In this document: piece by piece, positions 1 to 5,047 of the stretch | How positions within the stretch are numbered: the stretch's first letter is position 1 | Layout: the number at the start of each line of letters is the position of its first letter | Translations under genes and position numbers: made by a program | NCBI GenBank assembly: GCA_049451635.1 | Contig: JBMTVT010000095.1 | Location: 1 to 5,047 of the forward strand | Length of the DNA: 5,047 nt | Reading direction: 5' to 3' | Source of the DNA: JBMTVT01 sp049451635 | GTDB lineage: Bacteria; Bacteroidota; Bacteroidia; Flavobacteriales; Flavobacteriaceae | The notes under the pieces: generated by a model | Seen by the model: the letters and a program-made list of their open reading frames with translations, nothing else | Database searches by the model: none | What the model was told of the DNA's origin: nothing

Positions 1-34
1 TTTATCTTTTTGCCCAAATACGAGCAACAAAACT

Positions 35-42
35 CAAATATA
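35..42 (-). promoter_or_regulatory. possible leftward -7 promoter box
   Basis: Read on the minus strand this is TATATTTG, a perfect fit to the Bacteroidota -7 consensus TAnnTTTG. It would drive a gene to the left of the window, divergent from the Nfu gene. I see no TTG -33 element at the expected spacing, and any gene it would serve lies outside the window, so the call rests on the 8-bp match alone. Such matches arise often by chance in AT-rich DNA. Confidence 0.2.
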
Positions 43-66
43 TGAACAAGAAAGGGGTTCTTTTAG

Positions 67-74
67 TATTTTTG
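67..74 (+). promoter_or_regulatory. candidate -7 promoter box for the Nfu gene
   Basis: TATTTTTG matches the Bacteroidota primary-sigma -7 consensus TAnnTTTG and lies 16 nt before the ATG at 91, which would give a leader of about ten bases. Very short leaders are common in flavobacteria. A clear TTG -33 element at about 19 nt upstream is not visible. The rest of bases 1-66 shows no convincing gene: all three forward frames hit a stop before the Nfu start, so at most the tail of an upstream gene could end there. Confidence 0.4.
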
Positions 75-90
75 TAAAAAATTAGTTGAA

Positions 91-993
91 ATGAACACTT
101 TCAAGATTTCAGTGCAAGAAACATCAAATATTGCCATAGTAAAATTCGAAATAAACCAGTTTATAACCCAGCATAAAAGTTTTGAGTTTAACAATATTGA
201 CGAGGCTAAAATATCGCCCTTAGCACAACAATTGTTCTACTTGCCTTTTGTGAAAAAGGTTTACATTTCAGGAAATTTTATTGCTGTTGAACGCTATAAT
301 ATTGTAGAATGGAATGATGTACAAGATGAAGTAGCAGAACAAATTGAAGCCTATTTAAATGATGGTGGTGTAGTAATTGAAGAGACTGCCAACACAAAAA
401 AGGTTCCTGTTACCGTTTATGCAGAAAGCACGCCTAATCCATCAACAATGAAGTTTGTAGCTAATAAAAAAATAGTCACTACACTTTTTGAATTTACATC
501 AATTGACGAGGCAAAACTATCACCATTAGCTACCGAGCTATTTCACTTCCCCTTTGTTAAAAGTATTTTTATTGATGAAAATTATGTGTCAATTACGAAA
601 TATGACATAGCTGAATGGCAAGATATTACTCTAGAATTGCGAGAGTTTATTAGAAGTTTTATTGAAAAGGGTAAAGATGTTGTGCTACCAGAAGCTGCCA
701 ATACACTTAAAAAATCTAATGAACAATTAGATAGCCATTTTGAAAATTTAGATGATATTTCAAAGCAAATAGTAAATATTTTAGAAGAATATGTAAAACC
801 TGCAGTTGCAAGTGATGGTGGTAACATTCAATTTATATCTTATAATGCCAACAACAAAAATGTAAGTGTATTGCTTCAAGGTGCCTGTAGTGGTTGTCCA
901 TCCTCAACATATACCTTAAAAAGCGGTATTGAAAATATGCTTAAAGAAATGCTTCCAGGAAAAGTAGATATGGTAGAAGCAATAAATGGTTAA
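91..993 (+). CDS. Nfu/NifU-family Fe-S cluster protein with duplicated N-terminal domain
   Basis: This 300-residue cytoplasmic protein is predicted to carry or assemble iron-sulfur clusters and deliver them to apo-proteins. The C-terminal NifU domain (about 222-298) contains the conserved PAVASDGG segment (237-244) and the cluster-ligating motif Cys266-Ser-Gly-Cys269; in this family two such motifs from two subunits bridge a [4Fe-4S] cluster. Ahead of it are two tandem Nfu N-terminal domains (about 5-97 and 106-200). Both share an IDEAK-x-SPLA block (36-45 and 138-147), followed by PFVK and a later Y-x-I-x-EW block. Only the second keeps the classic TPNPSTMKF motif (114-122); the first has TSNIAIVKF (11-19). 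Usual Nfu proteins have one such domain and are about 190 residues long, so the extra length is explained by the duplication, a form I recall as common in flavobacteria. The ATG at 91 is the natural start: it is preceded by a promoter-like box and gives a complete first domain. There is no Shine-Dalgarno sequence. The dodecin gene follows after 79 nt with no terminator seen between, so co-transcription is possible. Confidence 0.93.
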   Translation: MNTFKISVQETSNIAIVKFEINQFITQHKSFEFNNIDEAKISPLAQQLFYLPFVKKVYISGNFIAVERYNIVEWNDVQDEVAEQIEAYLNDGGVVIEETANTKKVPVTVYAESTPNPSTMKFVANKKIVTTLFEFTSIDEAKLSPLATELFHFPFVKSIFIDENYVSITKYDIAEWQDITLELREFIRSFIEKGKDVVLPEAANTLKKSNEQLDSHFENLDDISKQIVNILEEYVKPAVASDGGNIQFISYNANNKNVSVLLQGACSGCPSSTYTLKSGIENMLKEMLPGKVDMVEAING

Positions 994-1072
994 AAATTGA
1001 CCTGCTTTTGCATTATTTTGCGAGAAAAACACTATACTTATAGAACAGCTTAGTTAAATAAATATAATTATT

Positions 1073-1273
1073 ATGGCCGTTTTAAAAGTAATAGAAATTT
1101 TATCAAACACTTATAAAAGTTGGGAAGATGCAACTAGAAAAGCAGTGAAACATGCTGCAAAAAGTATTAAAAATATTCTATCGGTTTGTTTTCAAGACCA
1201 AAGCGCTAGTGTTAGCAATGGTGAAGCAACAGACTTTAGAGTTAATGTAAAAATAACATTTGAAGTAAATTAA
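1073..1273 (+). CDS. dodecin family protein (flavin-binding, atypical pocket)
   Basis: This 66-residue protein matches dodecin in length and pattern: an MAVLKVIEI first strand, a SWEDA-x-x-KAVKHAAKS helix (16-31), then strands ending in FRVNVKITFEV (55-65). Dodecins form hollow dodecamers in the cytoplasm that bind flavins, thought to store or buffer free riboflavin, FMN or FAD. In characterised dodecins a tryptophan (in a segment like LDWFEV) stacks on the flavin and a glutamine (in a segment like YQV) hydrogen-bonds it. By my alignment these positions are Ser37 and Arg56 here, so classic flavin stacking is absent. I recall similar Trp-less sequences in other Bacteroidota, so this may be a clade variant rather than decay. 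It is a complete small gene, starting at the ATG after an AT-rich leader and ending just ahead of a strong terminator. The family call is firm; the ligand is uncertain. Confidence 0.9.
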   Translation: MAVLKVIEILSNTYKSWEDATRKAVKHAAKSIKNILSVCFQDQSASVSNGEATDFRVNVKITFEVN

Positions 1274-1294
1274 ATTTAACCCATATTAAAACAT

Positions 1295-1322
1295 AAGCGT
1301 TCTATTTTTGAACGCTTTTTTT
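1295..1322 (+). terminator. intrinsic terminator after dodecin
   Basis: A perfect 8-bp stem, AAGCGTTC (1295-1302) with GAACGCTT (1310-1317), encloses a 7-nt AT loop and runs into an uninterrupted T tract ending at 1322. It starts 22 nt after the dodecin stop codon and closes the nfu-dodecin unit. It also separates this unit from the next gene, which therefore needs its own promoter. On the opposite strand the tail is poorer in T, so it should work mainly rightward. Confidence 0.88.
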
Positions 1323-1337
1323 ATATCTAAATTTCGC

Positions 1338-1345
1338 TAACTTTG
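1338..1345 (+). promoter_or_regulatory. candidate -7 promoter box for the YyaL-like gene
   Basis: TAACTTTG is a perfect fit to the TAnnTTTG -7 consensus and follows directly after the dodecin terminator, where a new promoter is required. It ends only 3 nt before the preferred ATG at 1349, so the transcript would be leaderless or nearly so. No TTG -33 element is visible at normal spacing, because the terminator T tract occupies that place. Confidence 0.4.
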
Positions 1346-1348
1346 AAT

Positions 1349-3454
1349 ATGAAGTATTTTGTAATATTTCTCTTTAGCATTTTAATAATTGGCTGTAAAG
1401 GGCATAATTCAAAACTTATGGAACACCAATACACAAACGATCTTATAAATGAAACTAGCCCTTATTTATTGCAACACGCCCATAATCCTATAAATTGGAA
1501 TGCTTGGAACGATAAAACTTTAACCAAAGCAAAAACCGAAAATAAATTGATGGTTATAAGTGTTGGTTATGCTGCTTGCCATTGGTGCCATGTTATGGAG
1601 CATGAAAGTTTTGAGGATAGTTTGGTGGCACAGGTAATGAATAAAAATTTCATAAATATAAAAGTTGACAGAGAAGAACGTCCTGATGTAGATCAAGTTT
1701 ATATGAATGCCGTACAGCTTATAACAGGGTATGGTGGTTGGCCTTTAAATGTTATCGCATTACCAGATGGCAGACCTGTTTGGGGAGGCACTTATTTTAA
1801 AAAAGACCAATGGATAAGTGCCTTGGAACAAATTTCAAAATTATACAAAGAAACACCCGAAAAGCTTGAAGATTATGCTGATAAATTAGAGCAAGGAATA
1901 AAGTCATTAGATGTTGTTGAGCTCAATACCAATGAACCAGTTTTCGAGAAAAACTATATTGATTATGCTGTAAAAAACTGGTCCAGTCAATTTGATCGTT
2001 TTTTTGGAGGTACAACACGTGCTCCTAAATTTATGATGCCCAACAACTATCATTTCTTATTGCGTTATGCTTTTCAAACTGACGACAAAGAGTTGCTAGA
2101 CTACGTTAACTTGACCTTGACTAAAATGGCTTATGGAGGTATTTTTGATCAAATTGGCGGTGGGTTTTCCAGATATTCAGTCGATACCAAATGGCATGTT
2201 CCCCACTTTGAAAAAATGCTTTATGATAATGGGCAATTGGTAAGTTTATATGCCGATGCTTATCTTATTACTAAAAATGAATTATACAAAAATGTCGTTA
2301 CTAAAACTTTGGATTATATAAAACGTGATATGACCACTAAAAATGGGGCGTTTTATTCATCACTTGATGCCGATAGTAAAAATGCTGAAGGCAACCTCGA
2401 AGAAGGGGCTTTTTATGTATGGACAAAAAACGAATTAAAATCAATTTTAAAAGAAGATTTTGAATTGTTTTCAGACTACTACAATGTTAATGTATATGGC
2501 CATTGGGAACATGATAATTATGTGCTTATAAGAAAAGATGATGATGCAACAATCATAAAAAAACACAACATATCCCAAGTTACTTTAAAAGAAAAAAAAA
2601 TAGCTTGGAAAAACAAGCTTCTTGAAGCTAGAAACAAAAGAGAAGCGCCTAGGTTAGATGATAAAACCTTAACCTCATGGAATGCATTAATGCTTAAAGG
2701 CTACGTAGACGCTTATCGTGTTTTTGGATATGATGATTATCTTACCTCAGCTGAAAAAAACGCTAATTTCATCATCAACAATCAATTAAAAGAAGATGGG
2801 GGCTTATATCACAATTATAAAAATGGCATAAGCTCAATTAATGCTTATTTAGAAGACTACGCTACAACCATTGATGCTTTTATAGCGCTTTATGAAAATA
2901 CCCTAAATGAAAAATGGTTAAACTCAGCAAGAGATTTGACAAATTATACTTTTGATCATTTTTTTGATGATTTAAGCAATATGTTTTTCTTTACATCAAA
3001 TGATGATGCCTTGCTAGTATCCAGACCTATTGAATATCGTGACAATGTCATTCCTGCAAGTAATTCCATAATGGCTAAAAATTTATTTAAATTATCGCAC
3101 TATTTTGATAATGAATATTTTAGAAAAACCGCTATTACCATGCTCAACAATGTAAAACCAGAAATGCAAACTTATCCTTCAGGATACTCTAATTGGTTTG
3201 ATTTAATGCTAAACTATACCTATCCGTTTTACGAAGTTGCCTTTGCTAGTATAGATTCTAAAGAAAAAGTATCAGAATTCAACAAAAATTACATTCCCAA
3301 CAAATTAATTGCAGGAAGCACAAAAGAGAGTGAAATGCCTTTGTTGAAACTTAGGTTTATCCCTGAAAAAACTTTAATTTATGTATGTGTAAACAATGCG
3401 TGTAAACTTCCTGTTTCAGAAGTGGATGATGCCATAAAACTTATTGAAAAATGA
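1349..3454 (+). CDS. YyaL/DUF255 thioredoxin-domain lipoprotein (SPATA20-like)
   Basis: This 701-residue protein belongs to the YyaL/SPATA20 family, whose biochemical role is not established. A type II signal peptide (1-15: Lys2, hydrophobic stretch) ends in the lipobox IIGC with Cys16 as the lipidation site, so the protein is probably exported and anchored in a membrane facing the periplasm. The thioredoxin-like DUF255 domain follows (about 24-190). It has the NETSPYLLQHAHNP segment, the redox-type motif Cys77-His-Trp-Cys80 with HVMEHESF after it, REERPDVD, and GGWPLNV leading to GGTYF. The rest (about 205-700) is an alpha/alpha-barrel region like the N-acylglucosamine 2-epimerase superfamily, with family landmarks PHFEKMLYDN from 285, LDADS at 339-343 and DDKTLTSWN at 437-445. 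Length and motif order are complete, with no sign of decay. A TTG six bases upstream (1343) is in frame, but the ATG at 1349 gives a normal signal peptide, and the TTG lies inside the promoter-like box. The DUF1304 gene overlaps its stop by 4 nt, so the two are probably co-transcribed and translationally coupled. An active disulfide or sugar-related function is inference only. Confidence 0.9.
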   Translation: MKYFVIFLFSILIIGCKGHNSKLMEHQYTNDLINETSPYLLQHAHNPINWNAWNDKTLTKAKTENKLMVISVGYAACHWCHVMEHESFEDSLVAQVMNKNFINIKVDREERPDVDQVYMNAVQLITGYGGWPLNVIALPDGRPVWGGTYFKKDQWISALEQISKLYKETPEKLEDYADKLEQGIKSLDVVELNTNEPVFEKNYIDYAVKNWSSQFDRFFGGTTRAPKFMMPNNYHFLLRYAFQTDDKELLDYVNLTLTKMAYGGIFDQIGGGFSRYSVDTKWHVPHFEKMLYDNGQLVSLYADAYLITKNELYKNVVTKTLDYIKRDMTTKNGAFYSSLDADSKNAEGNLEEGAFYVWTKNELKSILKEDFELFSDYYNVNVYGHWEHDNYVLIRKDDDATIIKKHNISQVTLKEKKIAWKNKLLEARNKREAPRLDDKTLTSWNALMLKGYVDAYRVFGYDDYLTSAEKNANFIINNQLKEDGGLYHNYKNGISSINAYLEDYATTIDAFIALYENTLNEKWLNSARDLTNYTFDHFFDDLSNMFFFTSNDDALLVSRPIEYRDNVIPASNSIMAKNLFKLSHYFDNEYFRKTAITMLNNVKPEMQTYPSGYSNWFDLMLNYTYPFYEVAFASIDSKEKVSEFNKNYIPNKLIAGSTKESEMPLLKLRFIPEKTLIYVCVNNACKLPVSEVDDAIKLIEK

Positions 3455-3812
3455 CAACCTTAACTATTATTTTATTAGGCATAATTGCCTTTAAGGATTT
3501 TTACTTTTTAATTTTAGAAATGTTTATTTGGACTAAACCAAAAGGTATAAAAACATTTGGCTTAAAGTATAAACAATTTGCAGAAGACACAAAGTATTGG
3601 CTGCTAACCAAGGTTTGTATAATGGGTTTTTAGCAGCAGGCATAGTATTTTCTATCATTCAAAATAATATTTCAATTGCCCTATTTTTCATTGTATGTGT
3701 TATTGTTGCTGGAGTATTTGGAGCTTACTCTACAAAACAAATCAAGTTATTTTATATTCAAGCAATTCCAGCTATTATTGTATTAATTTACATAATTGTT
3801 AACAATATTTAA
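3451..3812 (+). pseudogene. DUF1304 family membrane protein, broken by a frameshift
   Basis: Two overlapping reading frames together make one DUF1304 protein, a small family of integral membrane proteins of unknown function, usually about 115-125 residues. The first frame (3451-3594, 48 residues) gives the N-terminal membrane helix, the LEMFIW motif, FGLK and AEDTK. Continuing in this frame gives an unrelated tail and a stop at 3631-3633. The family sequence resumes in the other frame at 3597 with LAANQGLYNGFLAAG, followed by two or three membrane helices to the stop at 3812. Only two bases (3595-3596) separate the AAG of Lys48 from the TTG codon, where the family has a three-base codon, typically Val. 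Restoring one G (AAG GTA TTG) gives an intact 120-residue protein. The ATG overlaps the preceding stop as ATGA, which indicates translational coupling. Both halves remain clean, so this is either a very recent inactivation or a sequencing/assembly indel. Programmed frameshifting is less likely because no standard slippery heptamer is present. Confidence 0.85.
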
Positions 3813-3856
3813 CTGTTTGGTTGCCATATTTCATTAAGAAATCCTTATAATCCAAT

Positions 3857-3870
3857 CACTTTTGTATAAT
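3857..3870 (+). promoter_or_regulatory. possible promoter for mscS
   Basis: CACTTTTG (3857-3864) differs by one base from the TAnnTTTG -7 box and is followed immediately by TATAAT (3865-3870), which would fit a classical -10 element. Either would put transcription start a short distance before the ATG at 3887. No -33 or -35 element stands out at the right spacing. The 74-nt gap after the DUF1304 stop and the absence of a clear terminator there mean read-through from upstream is also possible. Confidence 0.35.
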
Positions 3871-3886
3871 CATTAAATTAAATAAT

Positions 3887-4702
3887 ATGAATTTAGAAAA
3901 TATTGACACTGAAAAATGGATTGCTTTAGCTACTGAATATGGTCTTAAAATAATTGGTGCTATTGTCATATGGATTGTTGGTTCATGGCTTATTAAAAAA
4001 ATCCTCAAAGCAATTCGTAAAATAATGACCAAAAGTAATTATGAAGAAAGTCTCCAAAAATTCTTAATTAACCTTTTAAGCTGGGGATTAAAAATTTTAT
4101 TGATTATAACCCTTTTGGGAACTTTAGGGGTTCCAACAACCTCATTTGCAGCTATTATTGCAGCAGCTGGATTAGCTGTTGGTTTAGCATTACAGGGTTC
4201 TTTAGGAAATTTTGCTGGAGGTGTTTTAATTATGATATTTAAACCATTTAAAATAGGAGATCTTATTGAGGCACAAGGGGAAATAGGTGTAGTAAAACAA
4301 ATAGAAATTTTTACAACTAAATTAACAGGGATTTCTAATAAAGAAATAATTATTCCTAACGGTTCATTATCTAATGGCAATATTGCTAATTATACTACTG
4401 AAGGAACCCGTAGAGTAGATTTGGTTTTTGGTGTTGGCTATGATTCTGATATTAAGAAAACCAAAGAAGTTTTAATGCATGTTTTAACGTCACACCCAAA
4501 AATTTTAAAAGATCCAGCACCTGCAGTTACTGTTATGGAATTAGCTGATAGCTCAATAAATTTTGCTGTGAGACCATGGTGTGAAACTGCCGATTATTGG
4601 ACGGTTTATTTTGATGTAACCGAGCAAACCAAAGAAGCACTTGATGCTGCTGGTATTGAAATCCCTTATCCACATCAAGTTGAAATACGCAAAAATGCTT
4701 AA
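3887..4702 (+). CDS. mscS: small-conductance mechanosensitive channel, MscS type
   Basis: This 271-residue inner-membrane protein is predicted to open under membrane tension and release solutes during hypo-osmotic shock. It is close in length to E. coli MscS (286 residues) and has the minimal three-helix architecture: TM1 about 19-43, TM2 about 60-82, TM3 about 86-122. The pore helix holds the family signature GLAVGLALQGSLGNFAGG (95-112). Leu96 and Leu100 correspond to the E. coli gate residues Leu105 and Leu109, and Gly104 and Gly112 to the kink positions Gly113 and Gly121. The beta domain begins with FKPFKIGD (118-125) and includes IIIPNGSLSNGNIANYT (154-170). The cytoplasmic cage domain ends with the usual Gly-Ile-x-Ile-Pro-Tyr-Pro-His-Gln (256-264). 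All landmarks are present, so it should be functional as a homoheptamer. Its stop codon overlaps the convergent tsaB stop, and the likely terminator lies beyond, inside tsaB. The start is the only ATG that keeps the full N-terminal amphipathic segment. Confidence 0.94.
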   Translation: MNLENIDTEKWIALATEYGLKIIGAIVIWIVGSWLIKKILKAIRKIMTKSNYEESLQKFLINLLSWGLKILLIITLLGTLGVPTTSFAAIIAAAGLAVGLALQGSLGNFAGGVLIMIFKPFKIGDLIEAQGEIGVVKQIEIFTTKLTGISNKEIIIPNGSLSNGNIANYTTEGTRRVDLVFGVGYDSDIKKTKEVLMHVLTSHPKILKDPAPAVTVMELADSSINFAVRPWCETADYWTVYFDVTEQTKEALDAAGIEIPYPHQVEIRKNA

Positions 4703-5047
4703 GATTTAGGTTTTAAAGCCACAAAATCTTTTAAATAATAAGGTTCAAAATAAGCGACATCTTCAAAGTCGCTTATTTTGTATTTATGATATGCTAATGC
4801 AGACATTTCATTTGAAGATGGTAATTTGTTTTCAATAAAAATGGCATTGGGGTGATTGATTAAGGTTTTTGTTTTTTCAACACCATTACCAATAAAATAT
4901 ACTTTAACTTGGTGTAAATATTCTGCGAAAGCATTACTATCTAAAATTTGTGCTTGGGTTTCTCTTATTTGTTTGTAATTGGCATTAAAAATAGCTGAAT
5001 ATACCTCTAGCCTTCTAGCATCCAACATGGCTACAATAACACCATCA
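4699..5047 (-). CDS. tsaB: TsaB, tRNA t6A modification protein, C-terminal part (cut by window edge)
   Basis: This is the C-terminal half of TsaB, the non-catalytic partner that binds TsaD (with TsaE) to make N6-threonylcarbamoyladenosine at position 37 of ANN-decoding tRNAs in the cytoplasm. The frame stays open to the right edge: codons before the Met at 5028 read DGVIVA, so that Met is internal and the 5' half lies outside the window. About 115 residues are visible of an expected 220 or so. Recognisable segments are MLDARRLEVYSAIF, which matches the family's (I/L)DARR(M/L)EVY block, then VYFIGNGVEKT and the C-terminal DFEDVAYFEPYYLKDF, which I recall as typical of Bacteroidota TsaB. The nucleotide-binding-fold N-terminus cannot be assessed. 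The gene converges on mscS with a 4-nt overlap. Its last 80 bases contain a perfect inverted repeat that could act as a terminator. The identification is from sequence pattern and I am fairly sure of it. Confidence 0.88.
   Translation of the reverse strand, partial: DGVIVAMLDARRLEVYSAIFNANYKQIRETQAQILDSNAFAEYLHQVKVYFIGNGVEKTKTLINHPNAIFIENKLPSSNEMSALAYHKYKISDFEDVAYFEPYYLKDFVALKPKS
4746..4780 (+). terminator. 13-bp perfect inverted repeat, likely mscS terminator inside tsaB
   Basis: CAAAATAAGCGAC (4746-4758) pairs perfectly with GTCGCTTATTTTG (4768-4780) across a 9-nt loop. The GC-containing core is flanked by A-rich and T-rich arms, as in bidirectional intrinsic terminators. On the plus strand it begins 43 nt after the mscS stop and is followed by further T-rich sequence, so it is the best candidate to end the mscS transcript. 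On the minus strand it lies within the tsaB codons for KISDFEDVAYF. There, translating ribosomes would be expected to prevent it from folding, which would otherwise leave tsaB mRNA without a stop codon. The structure is seen in the sequence; its activity is inferred. Confidence 0.6.

Noticed and set aside
48..64. AAGAA / TTCTT hairpin followed by T residues ahead of the Nfu gene
   Set aside because: Only five mostly A-T pairs, too weak to call a terminator for an upstream gene, and no upstream gene end can be confirmed.
582..827. Minus-strand open frame inside the Nfu gene
   Set aside because: Its translation shows no recognisable domain and it lies wholly antisense to a well-supported gene, so it is a shadow frame.
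997..1042. Promoter for the dodecin gene in the 79-nt gap after nfu
   Set aside because: TTGACC, TTATTTTG and TATACTTA are present, but no pair has the right spacing or consensus, so a separate dodecin promoter cannot be supported.
3588..3597. Programmed -1 frameshift site in the DUF1304 gene
   Set aside because: A -1 shift would restore the family protein, but ACA in the P site cannot re-pair after slippage and no downstream stimulatory structure is evident. A single-base deletion is simpler.
3828..3842. ATTTC / GAAAT inverted repeat between DUF1304 and mscS
   Set aside because: A five-base AT-rich stem without a T tract; expected by chance in this base composition.
4039..4380. Minus-strand open frame of 113 codons inside mscS
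   Set aside because: It is antisense to conserved MscS pore and beta-domain codons and has no protein-family signature of its own.
4701..4730. Inverted repeat AAGATTT / AAATCTT around the mscS and tsaB stop codons as a terminator
   Set aside because: The 7-bp stem is AT-rich with a 16-nt loop, although a small inner GG/CC pairing is possible, and no clean T tract follows. The 13-bp palindrome at 4746-4780 is far stronger.

Overview
The window looks like ordinary chromosomal DNA from a member of the Bacteroidota, most likely a marine-type Flavobacteriaceae. It is AT-rich, lacks Shine-Dalgarno sequences before its start codons, and carries TAnnTTTG-type -7 promoter boxes. Its proteins resemble flavobacterial versions: a Nfu protein with a duplicated N-terminal domain, a lipoprotein form of the YyaL/DUF255 family, and a TsaB with a conserved acidic and aromatic C-terminus. 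I see no mobile element, CRISPR array, rRNA or tRNA.

Layout from left to right. Bases 1-90 are non-coding as far as can be seen and hold a candidate promoter. Bases 91-993 (+) encode an Nfu/NifU-type Fe-S cluster scaffold or carrier with two Nfu N-terminal domains and one CxxC domain. Bases 1073-1273 (+) encode a dodecin that lacks the canonical flavin-stacking tryptophan. A strong intrinsic terminator follows at 1295-1322. Bases 1349-3454 (+) encode a large lipoprotein with a thioredoxin-fold DUF255 domain (CHWC) and an alpha-helical barrel region. A DUF1304 membrane-protein gene (3451-3812) overlaps its end by 4 nt but is broken by an apparent single-base deletion near 3594. Bases 3887-4702 (+) encode a small MscS-type mechanosensitive channel. 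The C-terminal half of tsaB (t6A tRNA modification) enters from the right on the minus strand (4699-5047). The mscS and tsaB stop codons share one palindromic TTAA.

How the genes relate: nfu and dodecin may be co-transcribed and both concern cofactor handling (Fe-S clusters, flavin). The YyaL-like gene and the DUF1304 gene form a translationally coupled pair, and mscS is probably its own unit. Because mscS and tsaB converge with no spacer, the only convincing terminator for mscS is a perfect 13-bp inverted repeat lying inside the tsaB coding sequence. I found no evidence of a previously undescribed system. The most useful observations are the frameshifted DUF1304 gene, the terminator-like hairpin inside tsaB, the Trp-less dodecin and the exported form of the YyaL family.
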